DNA of 27,474 nt from a bacterium (GTDB taxonomy: Bacteria; Desulfobacterota; Anaeroferrophillalia; Anaeroferrophillales; Anaeroferrophillaceae): contig JAOZRP010000004.1 in NCBI GenBank assembly GCA_029940125.1, positions 1 through 27,474 on the forward strand, given 5' to 3'. Under the pieces are notes generated by a model. That model made no database searches, was not told the origin of the DNA, and saw only the letters and a program-made list of their open reading frames with translations. Shown in pieces: positions 6,665-14,004 of the stretch. Each line of letters begins with the position of its first letter. The stretch's first letter is position 1. A program made the translations under genes and the position numbers.

Positions 6665-8272
6665 TCATATGGGCAGGGTAATGGTAAAAACCGTTCCCTT
6701 TCCCAGCTGACTGCTAACCTCAATCTCGCCGCCGTGGGACTGGATAATCCCGTAGGAGACTGAAAGGCCCAGGCCGGTTCCCTTATGGCCCTTGGTACTG
6801 AAAAAGGGATCGAAAAGTTTTTCGATATTTTCTGCCGGAATGCCGCAGCCCGTATCTTCAATCCGGACATAAATATGACCCTTCGAGGCATTAAGCCCCG
6901 TTTTTATGAGCAGCTTCCCTCCCTGCGGCATCGCCTGGCCGGCATTGATCATCATGTTGATGAGGACCTGTTCAATTTGGGACGCGTCCATCAATATCTC
7001 CGGCAGGTCAGGATCATATTCCTTGGCAATTTCTATATCCCTGAAATCGGCATTGTGTTCAATCAGGGCGATAGTTCGGTCAATGGCCCTGCTGACCGGC
7101 TGCCTTGATTTTTGCGAATCAGAAGCCCTGGCAAAATCCAGCAGTTCCTTGACAATTTTCGAGCAGCGCCCGGCCTCGTAAATCACGGTCCGACAATCGT
7201 CCATCAGCTCTTCATCCAAACGCGGATCGTTGGAAATGAGGGAAGCGTGGATCATAATTCCCGTCAGCGGGTTGTTGAGTTCATGGGCGATTCCGGCAAC
7301 CAGCTCTCCGAGAGACGCAAGCTTTTCCGACCGACATAAAACTGTCTGCATCTCTTTTATCTCGCGGGTGCGCTCCTCTACCCGGGTTTCCAGGGTAGCC
7401 GCCCACTTGTCCATTTCTTCCTGGTTCTTTTTCAGCTTTCCGGTCATGTCGTTGAACGCCTTAGCCAGCTCACCCAGTTCATCTCCTGCCGGAATTGATT
7501 CGATAAAATTCCAGTCCCCCTTCCCTACCGCCCGGGTGTGTTCAAGCAGGGCGTGAACCGGTTGAATAACCAGACTCTTGGTAAGCAGTATCAGGCAGAG
7601 TGAAATGGAGAGAATCAGGAAAATGATTTGGATGATGGTATTGTTGCGATAATTACGGATCATTGACAGCATGGGATCGGCGGAAATGGCAATGTCCAAA
7701 AGACCCAAGACACGAGTATCTTTGGAATGGGCATGGCATTTGCCTGTCCAACATGTTTTCTCATTGTAGATGGGTTTGGTCATGCCAAGAACCTTTTTGC
7801 CATAATTATCAATGAAGATCTTGCTTTGAGCCAAAGAAGAAATATTCTCCAAGTTTATTTCGCCACATAGCGTCATTTTAGAACCCAAGGTCATGGTATT
7901 ACCCAGTGCCGTTTCGTCATTATGGCAAACCATGCACGCCGGCGCCTTTTCCTTGTCAAGAGTGGTGCCGATTTCAGTCACTCGGGTGGAAAAGGTCATC
8001 ATTCCATCGCGATTGAGAATCCTGATATGTTCGATGCCTTTCTGCTTGCCCATCTCACTGATGGTAACCTGTATCTGATTCCTGTCATTTTTCAGCATTT
8101 GATGAAACACGGCCCTGAAGATGGTTTCGCTCAGATGGTCCAGATCCGATACTGCGCCCTGGAAAAAGGCGTTCCTGATCGTAGAGATATTGAAATACCC
8201 AAACAGGGCCGAGGTGAACAAGAGAACGATTCCCGTAATCAGCGAAATCTGTACGATCAGTTTCAAACGCAT
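6665..8272 (-). CDS. Histidine kinase with heme-binding periplasmic sensor domain
   Basis: This 535-residue membrane kinase has TM1 (about 5-27), a periplasmic domain (28-210) with CMVCH (113-117) and CWTGKCH, a CX4CH motif (174-180), then TM2 (about 212-231). HAMP (about 232-285), a coiled coil (285-315), the H-box GELVAGIAHELNNPL with phospho-acceptor H330, and an HATPase domain with N443, DTGCGIP (473-479) and GTGLGLS (498-504) follow. Two covalent hemes would let it sense redox state or a gas such as NO, CO or O2. The gene lies 45 bases downstream of the sigma54 activator gene on the same strand and is surely its cognate kinase. Its sensor domain is paralogous to the kinase-less protein at 5179-6027. 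Confidence 0.9.
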   Translation of the reverse strand: MRLKLIVQISLITGIVLLFTSALFGYFNISTIRNAFFQGAVSDLDHLSETIFRAVFHQMLKNDRNQIQVTISEMGKQKGIEHIRILNRDGMMTFSTRVTEIGTTLDKEKAPACMVCHNDETALGNTMTLGSKMTLCGEINLENISSLAQSKIFIDNYGKKVLGMTKPIYNEKTCWTGKCHAHSKDTRVLGLLDIAISADPMLSMIRNYRNNTIIQIIFLILSISLCLILLTKSLVIQPVHALLEHTRAVGKGDWNFIESIPAGDELGELAKAFNDMTGKLKKNQEEMDKWAATLETRVEERTREIKEMQTVLCRSEKLASLGELVAGIAHELNNPLTGIMIHASLISNDPRLDEELMDDCRTVIYEAGRCSKIVKELLDFARASDSQKSRQPVSRAIDRTIALIEHNADFRDIEIAKEYDPDLPEILMDASQIEQVLINMMINAGQAMPQGGKLLIKTGLNASKGHIYVRIEDTGCGIPAENIEKLFDPFFSTKGHKGTGLGLSVSYGIIQSHGGEIEVSSQLGKGTVFTITLPI

Positions 8273-8317
8273 GCTCTTTTCCTCTTTTCCTGCTGTTCAA
8301 GTTCCAGGAAATGATTC

Positions 8318-9730
8318 CTACGACACCGAATGATCTTTTATGGAAATATGATGTTTTTTCAGCATTGCCTGAAAATTAGGTCTTAACATCCCAACATCCT
8401 TGGCCGCCTTGGTAACAACCCAGTTGTTTCGCTCCAGGGCCTGGAGCAGGAAGGCGCGTTCCACCTGTCCCACCGCTTTTTCCCTTACCCGCCTTTTGAT
8501 CTCCTTCAGATCCTCCGCGCTCAAAGGAACGGCCTCAGGATTTTTTTCAGGAGAATCATTGACACTTGGCTGAATTTCCAAATCCTCAGGTTGAATAAAC
8601 TTGTTGCGGGTAAGAACTACCGCCCGTTCAATGATATTTTCCAATTCCCTGACATTGCCGGTAAAGGGGTGCTGCTCCAAAATCGACATGGTAGCGGGTG
8701 ATATGCCATGAATATCCTTGCCGATTTCCTCGGAAAATTTTTTCAGGAAATGATTGACGAACAGTGGAAGATCCCCCTCTCGTTCAACCAGGGGAGGCAG
8801 ATTGACGGGAATAATGTTCAACCTGAAGTAAAGATCCTGGCGGAAAAGTCCTTCGCTGACCAGTTCATTCAAATCCCGATTGGTGGCGGTTATCAGACGG
8901 ATGTCAATGGGGATGGGCTTGGTTCCACCGATGGGGGTAATGGTAAACTCCTGGAGGACCCGCAGCAGTTTGCCCTGGGTGGCCAGGCTGATATTGGAAA
9001 TTTCATCCAGAAAAAGCGTCCCGCCGTCAGCGACCTTGAACAAACCCACCTTGGTCTGCACGGCCCCGGTAAAGGAGCCCTTGACATGACCGAACAGCTC
9101 GCTTTCCAGAAGATTTTCCACCAGAGAGGTGCAGTCAACGGCAACAAAGGGCTTGTTGCAACGCAGACTGTTTTTATGAATGGCCCTGGCAACCAATTCC
9201 TTCCCGGTGCCGCTCTGACCGGTAATCAGCACCGTGCTGTCCGTGGGTGCCACTTGCTTGATCCTGGCATAGACCTTTTGCATCGCTTCACTTTCACCGA
9301 CAAAGGTGTCGAAGCCGTTCAGACTGGAGCCAACGATCGGGTGGTTTCGCTGCATCCGAGCCGCCCGTTGTTCCAGCGCCTTTTCAACCATCTCAATCAT
9401 CTGATCGGGGGTAAAAGGTTTGGAAATATAATCAAAAGCACCATTTTTCATGGCCTCCACGGCAGTATCTACGGTGGAATAGCCGGTGATCATGATTACC
9501 GGAACATCCGGTTGCAGAATCTTAATGGCCTTCAGGACTTCTATGCCGTCCATTCCCGGCATTTTAAGATCGGTGATGACAATGCTGAACGGCGTTTTCT
9601 GGAGCTTTTCAATGGCGCTAAAACCGCTTTCAGAAGACTCCGCATGGTAGCCCTTGCCCTCCATAACCCGGCAAATGCCCCGCCTGATTACCGCTTCGTC
9701 ATCGACAACGAGAACTCTTACCCCGCTCAT
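8318..9730 (-). CDS. NtrC-family sigma54-dependent response regulator
   Basis: This 470-residue regulator has a receiver with acidic pair D10/D11, phospho-acceptor D54 (ITDLKMPGMDG) and K104. An AAA+ domain follows, with Walker A GQSGTGKE (171-178) and Walker B GGTLFLDE (236-243). The sigma54-contact loop reads GSFTGA (218-223) rather than the common GAFTGA; the essential F-T pair is kept. A C-terminal Fis-type helix-turn-helix (about 424-465) binds DNA. An AAGGAG site precedes the ATG. It is followed by the heme-sensing kinase. The sigma54 promoter at 571-586 is its likely target. A comparable known case is BccR, a sigma54 activator linked to inner-membrane electron-transfer genes in Geobacter. 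Confidence 0.93.
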   Translation of the reverse strand: MSGVRVLVVDDEAVIRRGICRVMEGKGYHAESSESGFSAIEKLQKTPFSIVITDLKMPGMDGIEVLKAIKILQPDVPVIMITGYSTVDTAVEAMKNGAFDYISKPFTPDQMIEMVEKALEQRAARMQRNHPIVGSSLNGFDTFVGESEAMQKVYARIKQVAPTDSTVLITGQSGTGKELVARAIHKNSLRCNKPFVAVDCTSLVENLLESELFGHVKGSFTGAVQTKVGLFKVADGGTLFLDEISNISLATQGKLLRVLQEFTITPIGGTKPIPIDIRLITATNRDLNELVSEGLFRQDLYFRLNIIPVNLPPLVEREGDLPLFVNHFLKKFSEEIGKDIHGISPATMSILEQHPFTGNVRELENIIERAVVLTRNKFIQPEDLEIQPSVNDSPEKNPEAVPLSAEDLKEIKRRVREKAVGQVERAFLLQALERNNWVVTKAAKDVGMLRPNFQAMLKKHHISIKDHSVS

Positions 9731-9841
9731 GCCTCTACTCCTTAGGATGTCACAACGGTTCTGTCATTATCTCTGTTTCGCAAAAATCGCGCAAGCCCGA
9801 ACATGGGCTGTCCGCCGCTTGCTTCACTTTATTTTGGGTGT

Positions 9842-9970
9842 CTTGAAAAATCAGCATTTTTGTTTGAGTACAAGGCAGGCGAGCATTATAACCGCAGGAA
9901 TATAGGTCATATTTTGAGGATTATAATGTGAGCCTAACGCCGTAATCGGGCAAAAAGGCAATTTTTCAAG
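9842..9970. repeat. 129-bp imperfect palindromic element (MITE/REP-like)
   Basis: The ends are perfect 10-bp inverted repeats, CTTGAAAAAT (9842-9851) and ATTTTTCAAG (9961-9970). Inside, CATTATAA (9884-9891) mirrors TTATAATG (9921-9928), AGGC (9875-9878 region) mirrors GCCT, and the centre has AATAT-AGGTC-ATATT (9899-9913). The outer and inner pairs are exactly symmetric about base 9906, so the two 64-base arms share one axis. There is no coding potential. This architecture fits a dispersed palindromic intergenic repeat or a small nonautonomous mobile element, but only one copy is visible here. Confidence 0.65.
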
Positions 9971-9985
9971 GTACCCTTTTGCCAA

Positions 9986-10024
9986 TGCTGCTTTTTGCCC
10001 CAACCTGTCGGTAAAAAAGCAGCA
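9986..10024. other. Strong hairpin beside the palindromic element
   Basis: TGCTGCTTTTT (9986-9996) pairs perfectly with AAAAAGCAGCA (10014-10024) across a 17-base loop, and the pairing extends through flanking TTTTG/CAAAA after a small bulge. It starts 16 bases after the 129-bp palindrome. It lies between divergent genes, where no terminator is needed, so it is more likely part of the same inserted element or a nucleoid or protein-binding site. Confidence 0.6.
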
Positions 10025-10290
10025 TCAAAATCATTCCAAAAAGAGATCGTTCTTCTTTTCACACATGTATTTATAATACATTATTTTATGCTTGTAAAGT
10101 CATCTTCTGAATTTTAAAATGTTATTTCGCAAAAACAAAGCGGAAGAATCGTCGTTTCCCTTATCTAATCATTTATGTTATAATTGATATAAAGCTGGAA
10201 TTAAATTGGAAATGTCATGTATCAACACGGATAATTCATCGTAGACTTTCAAACCATGTCACATTGATTAGATATTAATCTACACATCCC

Positions 10291-11142
10291 ATGACCCAAA
10301 ACATGACAAAAGGGCCGTCTCCCCTCACCAACCTTTCCTCCACCAACAACCCTGATATTTCAATATCCTTGTCTGCCGGCACGCTTTACCACCTAAAACT
10401 TTCAACAATCTTTTCCATCGCCCGGGAATGCGGCTTTGACGGGGTTGAATTAATTATCAACCAGGTTTTTGAAAAGCGCGATCCAAGACCAATCATAGAA
10501 AAGCTGCTGAAAATCTGCCCAATATCTTCCATTCACGCCCCTTTCTTCAAGCTTGCCGGCTGGGGAAACCAGGTAAAAACACTGCTGAAAATCATTGAAA
10601 TTGCCGGAGAATTCGACATTCCCCTGGTCAATTTTCACCCGCCCCTGTGGTTTCCCCCTGAGCTCACTTTTTGGCGCTGGTTCAGAAAAGTAAAAGACTT
10701 CCAAACACTAGTCAAAGACAACCATACCATTGTTACCATTGAAAACATGCCCTATGTCGGCAACCGGATCCGCTTCAATCCCAACATCCTGCGAAAAACG
10801 GAGAAGATGGTCCACTTTATTGAAAAGCACAACCTTTACATGACCTTCGATACCACCCACCTTGGATCACACAACCCAAATTTCCTTGGCGGCTTTAAGC
10901 AATTCTACCAAACGGGCAGAATCCGCAACATTCATTTCAGCGACTACGGCCACGGCCGCGAGCACCTGTTTCCGGGCCGCGGCCTTCTGCCTCTCACCCG
11001 CTTCCTCTACCTGCTGAAACATCTGTGCTACCAGGGACCGATCACCGTCGAATTAAGTCCAGTGGAACTCCCCCCCACCACGGAGAACATTATCACCAGC
11101 CTGACGGATCTGCTGGGATATCTGAGAGAAGAAACCAGCTGA
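10291..11142 (+). CDS. Sugar phosphate isomerase/epimerase-like TIM-barrel protein
   Basis: This 283-residue protein belongs to the xylose isomerase-like / AP endonuclease 2 superfamily. Typical barrel-strand motifs appear in order: SLSAGTLYHL, FDGVELI, SIHAPF, NFHPP, TIENMP, TFDTTH, HFSDYGHGREH followed by PGRG, and a final TVELSP. His, Glu and Asp residues at the strand ends form the family's divalent-metal site. The substrate cannot be deduced. It stands alone between gene-poor stretches. Neither ATG 10291 nor ATG 10303 has a good ribosome site, so the start is uncertain by a few codons. Confidence 0.8.
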   Translation: MTQNMTKGPSPLTNLSSTNNPDISISLSAGTLYHLKLSTIFSIARECGFDGVELIINQVFEKRDPRPIIEKLLKICPISSIHAPFFKLAGWGNQVKTLLKIIEIAGEFDIPLVNFHPPLWFPPELTFWRWFRKVKDFQTLVKDNHTIVTIENMPYVGNRIRFNPNILRKTEKMVHFIEKHNLYMTFDTTHLGSHNPNFLGGFKQFYQTGRIRNIHFSDYGHGREHLFPGRGLLPLTRFLYLLKHLCYQGPITVELSPVELPPTTENIITSLTDLLGYLREETS

Positions 11143-11147
11143 CATCC

Positions 11148-11173
11148 CTCAGGAAAAGGCTGTGTTTCCTGAG
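11148..11173 (+). terminator. Stem-loop after the TIM-barrel gene
   Basis: CTCAGGAAA (11148-11156) and TTTCCTGAG (11165-11173) form a perfect 9-bp stem with an 8-base loop, 6 bases after the stop codon. No T-run follows, so it may protect the 3' end or act with Rho rather than as a classical intrinsic terminator. Confidence 0.4.
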
Positions 11174-11177
11174 AGAC

Positions 11178-11199
11178 GCTTTCAGCGATCAGCCTTCAG
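11178..11199 (+). repeat. Short intergenic repeat, copy 1
   Basis: GCTTTCAGCGATCAGCCTTCAG. It shares GCTTTCAGCG and the later TCAGC/CAG units with copies at 12270-12292 and 15224-15245, all on the same strand and all outside genes. It is itself built of TCAGC-like units. Confidence 0.5.
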
Positions 11200-11211
11200 T
11201 AGAACATTGAA

Positions 11212-11238
11212 CCAGCAACCGGCCAGGCCGGATGCTGG
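11212..11238. other. GC-rich stem-loop in intergenic region
   Basis: CCAGC (11212-11216) pairs with GCTGG (11234-11238). Inside it lies the near-palindrome CCGGCC-A-GGCCGG (11219-11231). Bases 11239-11429 downstream show no gene and no other convincing structure apart from a small GCTGC-TGCC-GCAGC hairpin at 11377-11390. No T-run follows on either strand. Confidence 0.4.
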
Positions 11239-11429
11239 AAAATGACAGTCGACAACCCCTTGAAAACGCCGGTTTCCGGTGATTTAGGCAAGGTTAGAAG
11301 CTTTTTGGAAAATAAGAACTGCTGCCTGAAAAAGGCTGGGGAAAGTTATTACGGTGGGGATAAGATCATCTTTTGAGCTGCTGCCGCAGCCAGACTGGAA
11401 TCATTGAACCAACAGCCAACTGCCGGAAA

Positions 11430-12197
11430 TTAACCGTTTGATGCCGGTTCGCGCCAGTTTATCAATCCAGCCAGGTAGGCGGCGCCGTAGCCGTTGTCAA
11501 TATTAACCACCCCGATGCCGCCGGCACAGGAATTCAACATTCCCAGCAAGGCGCTGATGCCGCCGAAAGCCGCCCCGTAGCCGACGCTGGTGGGAACGGC
11601 AACCACCGGTTTGTCCACCAGGCCGGCAACCACGCTGGGCAGGGCTCCTTCCATACCGGCAATAACGATAATGACCGCGGCTTCATCAAGCTTTTCCCGG
11701 TAGGCCAGCAGGCGATGCAGGCCGGCAACCCCGACATCCACCAGCAGTTCGTGCTTTTGCCCCATGAGCTCCAGGGTCACCGCCGCTTCGCGGGCGACCC
11801 GGAGATCGGACGTTCCGGCGGTAATCACCAGCACCGTTCCCCGACCCGAGGGTTCGACCGGCTGTCTTTTTATCACCAGACACTGTCCTTCACGGTCGTA
11901 TTCACCCTGGGGAAAATCCTGCAGCAGCGGCTCCGCCTTGGCCGCGGACAGCCGGGTAACCAGGATGTTTCCCGGCAGTTCCAGCATGTGCCCGATGATG
12001 GTTCTCAGTTGTTCAACCGTTTTCCCCTCGGCAAAGACCACCTCGCCGAGCTTGTCGCGCAGCTGACGGTGGGTATCCAGATGGGCCACGCCCACATCCC
12101 GATAGGGCAGCTCCTTTAAAACCTTCACCACCTGGTCCGCATCCACGTCGCCCCGACGATAACTTTCCAGCAACTGGCGGATGTTGGTCTCGTTCAT
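11430..12197 (-). CDS. larB: LarB, pyridinium-3,5-biscarboxylic acid mononucleotide synthase
   Basis: This 255-residue protein carboxylates and hydrolyses nicotinate adenine dinucleotide in the first step of nickel-pincer nucleotide cofactor synthesis, used by lactate racemase LarA and relatives. The C-terminal half is PurE-like: VLVITAGTSDLRVAREA, then VDVGVAGLHRLL, VIIVIAGMEGALPSVVAGL, and PVVAVPTSVGYGAAFGGISALLGMLNSC split over the family's glycine-rich loops. I choose the ATG at 12197 because AAAGGA lies 7 bases upstream; the frame stays open to 12257 without a ribosome site. larE lies upstream on the same strand. No larA or larC is in the window. Confidence 0.92.
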   Translation of the reverse strand: MNETNIRQLLESYRRGDVDADQVVKVLKELPYRDVGVAHLDTHRQLRDKLGEVVFAEGKTVEQLRTIIGHMLELPGNILVTRLSAAKAEPLLQDFPQGEYDREGQCLVIKRQPVEPSGRGTVLVITAGTSDLRVAREAAVTLELMGQKHELLVDVGVAGLHRLLAYREKLDEAAVIIVIAGMEGALPSVVAGLVDKPVVAVPTSVGYGAAFGGISALLGMLNSCAGGIGVVNIDNGYGAAYLAGLINWREPASNG

Positions 12198-12269
12198 CCA
12201 GTTTTCCTTTATGTTTCCCGCGTACACGGTTAACCGGTTTTTATCCGCAAACTTCATCTTCTGCCAAAC

Positions 12270-12292
12270 GCTTTCAGCGGTCAGCAGTCAGC
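12270..12292 (+). repeat. Short intergenic repeat, copy 2
   Basis: GCTTTCAGCGGTCAGCAGTC followed by AGC, then a partial restart (GCTTTCGGC). It lies in the gap between larE and larB and is related to copies at 11178 and 15224. The rest of the larE-larB gap (12293-12376) shows nothing recognisable. Confidence 0.5.
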
Positions 12293-12376
12293 TTTCGGCA
12301 AAACAGTGAAAAAACAACCTTCAACTAAGTATTGAATCATCCCATCCGGGAAACGTAATGCCAAAATGAAAATTAC

Positions 12377-13150
12377 TTAGCGCACCGCACCGCCGACAAG
12401 CGTGGAGCATCCCACTTGTTCCACCCCACTCTCAGCCAGCAGCTGCCGGAAAGCGGACAGAGACAGCATTTCCCTTACCCTTTGATCGTCGGCGGCTGTT
12501 ACCGCAATATCCAGGCGACCGTTCGCTTCAAGCCGAAATCTTGCCGGGGAAATGGCATGCTGCTGAAAAAAATTCTCCAACTTCTTCATCAAGGCCAGCT
12601 TGCCGCCGGTAACCAAACCATCGATGCCAACCGCCAGGCAGGCGCGGGCCGGCCGATTCCAGGACTCGACTCCCATCTCCCTGGCCTGCCGGCGAATCAA
12701 GGCTTTACCCCACCCGGCCCGGCGCAGGGGACTTTCGATGCCCAGCTCCGCCAGCGCCCGCATCCCCGGGCGCCGTTCGGGATCATCATCAGCATGACTG
12801 CCGTCAATCACCACCGCCAGCCGCATTTCTTTGGCCAGGCAGACAAGTTTGCCGAAAAGATATTTTTTGCAGTGGTAACAGCGATCATGCCGCTGTCCCC
12901 CCCATACCGGCTGCATTTCAGTCAGGGTGGCCACCAGCACCTGTCCCTGTACGTCCTTGATGGCGGCCCTGGCCGCCAGCCGTTCGCCTTCCGTCAGGGC
13001 GGGATGATCCACAAAGACCGCCCGCCAGCGGGCATCCACCCGGGTTCTTAAAAGTTCCAGCAGCAAAGTACTGTCAATGCCGCCTGAATAAGCAAGGAGA
13101 GCAGAATCATACCCATGAAAGATGGACAGGAGATGTTCCAGTGAACTCAT
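12377..13150 (-). CDS. larE: LarE, ATP-dependent sulfur transferase for nickel-pincer cofactor
   Basis: This 257-residue protein belongs to the PP-loop ATPase family. It adenylates the LarB product and inserts sulfur. The PP-loop SGGIDST is at residues 22-28. RCYHCKKYLF (C91, C94) is the conserved CxxCK segment. NRPARACLA places C171 where the sacrificial cysteine of Lactobacillus LarE (C176) lies; the two extra C-terminal cysteines of the [4Fe-4S] LarE type are not evident. I therefore infer the sacrificial-cysteine type. The gene starts 8 bases after the end of the gene at 13159-13902 on the same strand, so it is probably cotranscribed with ftsY. Confidence 0.92.
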   Translation of the reverse strand: MSSLEHLLSIFHGYDSALLAYSGGIDSTLLLELLRTRVDARWRAVFVDHPALTEGERLAARAAIKDVQGQVLVATLTEMQPVWGGQRHDRCYHCKKYLFGKLVCLAKEMRLAVVIDGSHADDDPERRPGMRALAELGIESPLRRAGWGKALIRRQAREMGVESWNRPARACLAVGIDGLVTGGKLALMKKLENFFQQHAISPARFRLEANGRLDIAVTAADDQRVREMLSLSAFRQLLAESGVEQVGCSTLVGGAVR

Positions 13151-13158
13151 CAGCCGGT

Positions 13159-13902
13159 TTAATGGACAACCAGGTTTTCAAGCCGGATGGCATCGGGCGA
13201 CAAATGCCATTGTTTTAATGCGGCGGAAAGCGATTCCTGTAAAACTCCAGCTAAAAAATCATTATGATTTCCCAACTCCTCCAGCATCCGACCGCCAACC
13301 GCCTGATCCAAAGAATCATGCATGATGGCCTTTAATCGGGCAATCTGTTCCACTTTAAGATGTGGCGAATCCTGCGGAGGGAAGACCAGCTGAACTTCCA
13401 CTCCCAGGATTTTCAAACCAGACAGGGAATAAAGCGGGTAATAAAAGTTAAAAGTTGTGATGTCTCTCGGAGGACTTTTTGCTTCGGAAGCCTTTTTGCG
13501 GATTTCTGACAAATCGCGGTTGATGATTTCGGCAACAGCAATTTTCTGCGGTTTGGAACTGATGTGGATTTCAGGGAAGAATATCTTCCTGGCCGCACAG
13601 AGCTGCAGGAGCAGGAGCAGGACAGCCAGGAAAACGGCAGCTGGAAAAACGAATTTCTGCCACCAGGTCCCGGCGGCCGGCGATTCGGGATCGACAGCAG
13701 CTGACGAATCGTCTCCTGAAGCAGCCGGTTCCGCCGCCGGGGACTCAGGCGGTACAGCAGTTTCCATCTCAAGAGGAAAATCAGACGCGGCCTCGGGCTC
13801 TGAACCGGAGACAACCTCATCTAATTCAAAATCCTCAAGGAAATCTTCATCATCCAGAAGCTTGTCAAGATCCAGATCGTCTAATTCGGTTTCCCGGCTC
13901 AT
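13159..13902 (-). CDS. Acidic single-TM protein, FliL-like topology, unknown function
   Basis: This 247-residue protein has a very acidic N-terminal region (DDLDLDKLLDDEDFLEDFELDE, then Pro/Ala/Glu-rich up to about residue 78). One transmembrane helix follows (about 84-103, FVFPAAVFLAVLLLLLQL), and then a folded periplasmic domain of about 140 residues. The periplasmic part has a strand-rich start (FNFYYPLYSL) and an end of the form ...LQESLSAALKQW...IRLENLVVH, reminiscent of FliL-family domains that end in a helix plus a final strand. The similarity is in pattern only. It sits between ftsY and larE. The start ATG has no strong ribosome site. The FliL relation is a suggestion, not an assignment. 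Confidence 0.7.
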   Translation of the reverse strand: MSRETELDDLDLDKLLDDEDFLEDFELDEVVSGSEPEAASDFPLEMETAVPPESPAAEPAASGDDSSAAVDPESPAAGTWWQKFVFPAAVFLAVLLLLLQLCAARKIFFPEIHISSKPQKIAVAEIINRDLSEIRKKASEAKSPPRDITTFNFYYPLYSLSGLKILGVEVQLVFPPQDSPHLKVEQIARLKAIMHDSLDQAVGGRMLEELGNHNDFLAGVLQESLSAALKQWHLSPDAIRLENLVVH

Positions 13903-14004
13903 CGGTACGGCAACTCCGCATCATTGGTGTTCGGCGCCCTGCCGGCGGCTGCAATCACCGTTCTTGCCATGTCAGCAGCCGGCAGCATAAATTAACAACA
14001 GGAA

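Larger units (their letters stand above)
9731..10290. other. Divergent intergenic region with palindromic elements
   Basis: These 560 bases contain no gene I can support. They hold the leader of the activator/kinase transcript (a small hairpin AGCCC-GAACAT-GGGCT at 9794-9809), the 129-bp palindrome (9842-9970), a strong hairpin (9986-10024) and about 260 bases of AT-rich DNA. The AT-rich part includes a TATAAT at 10179-10184 that could be the -10 element for the gene at 10291, but no convincing -35 element accompanies it. Confidence 0.6.

Noticed and set aside
8708..9745. Long plus-strand frame of 345 codons
   Set aside because: It is the antisense shadow of the NtrC-type regulator, whose receiver, AAA+ and HTH motifs are unmistakable.
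1779..9804. 12-base match AAGCCCGAACAT between 1779-1790 (minus) and 9793-9804 (plus)
   Set aside because: In a window this long many 12-base matches on either strand are expected by chance; the flanks do not align.
9986..10024. Reading the strong hairpin as an intrinsic terminator
   Set aside because: Genes on both sides point away from it, so no transcript would need to end there; an inserted element or binding site is more likely.
10021..10290. Possible CRISPR leader or array in AT-rich DNA
   Set aside because: No repeated unit with regular spacing was found here or elsewhere in the window.
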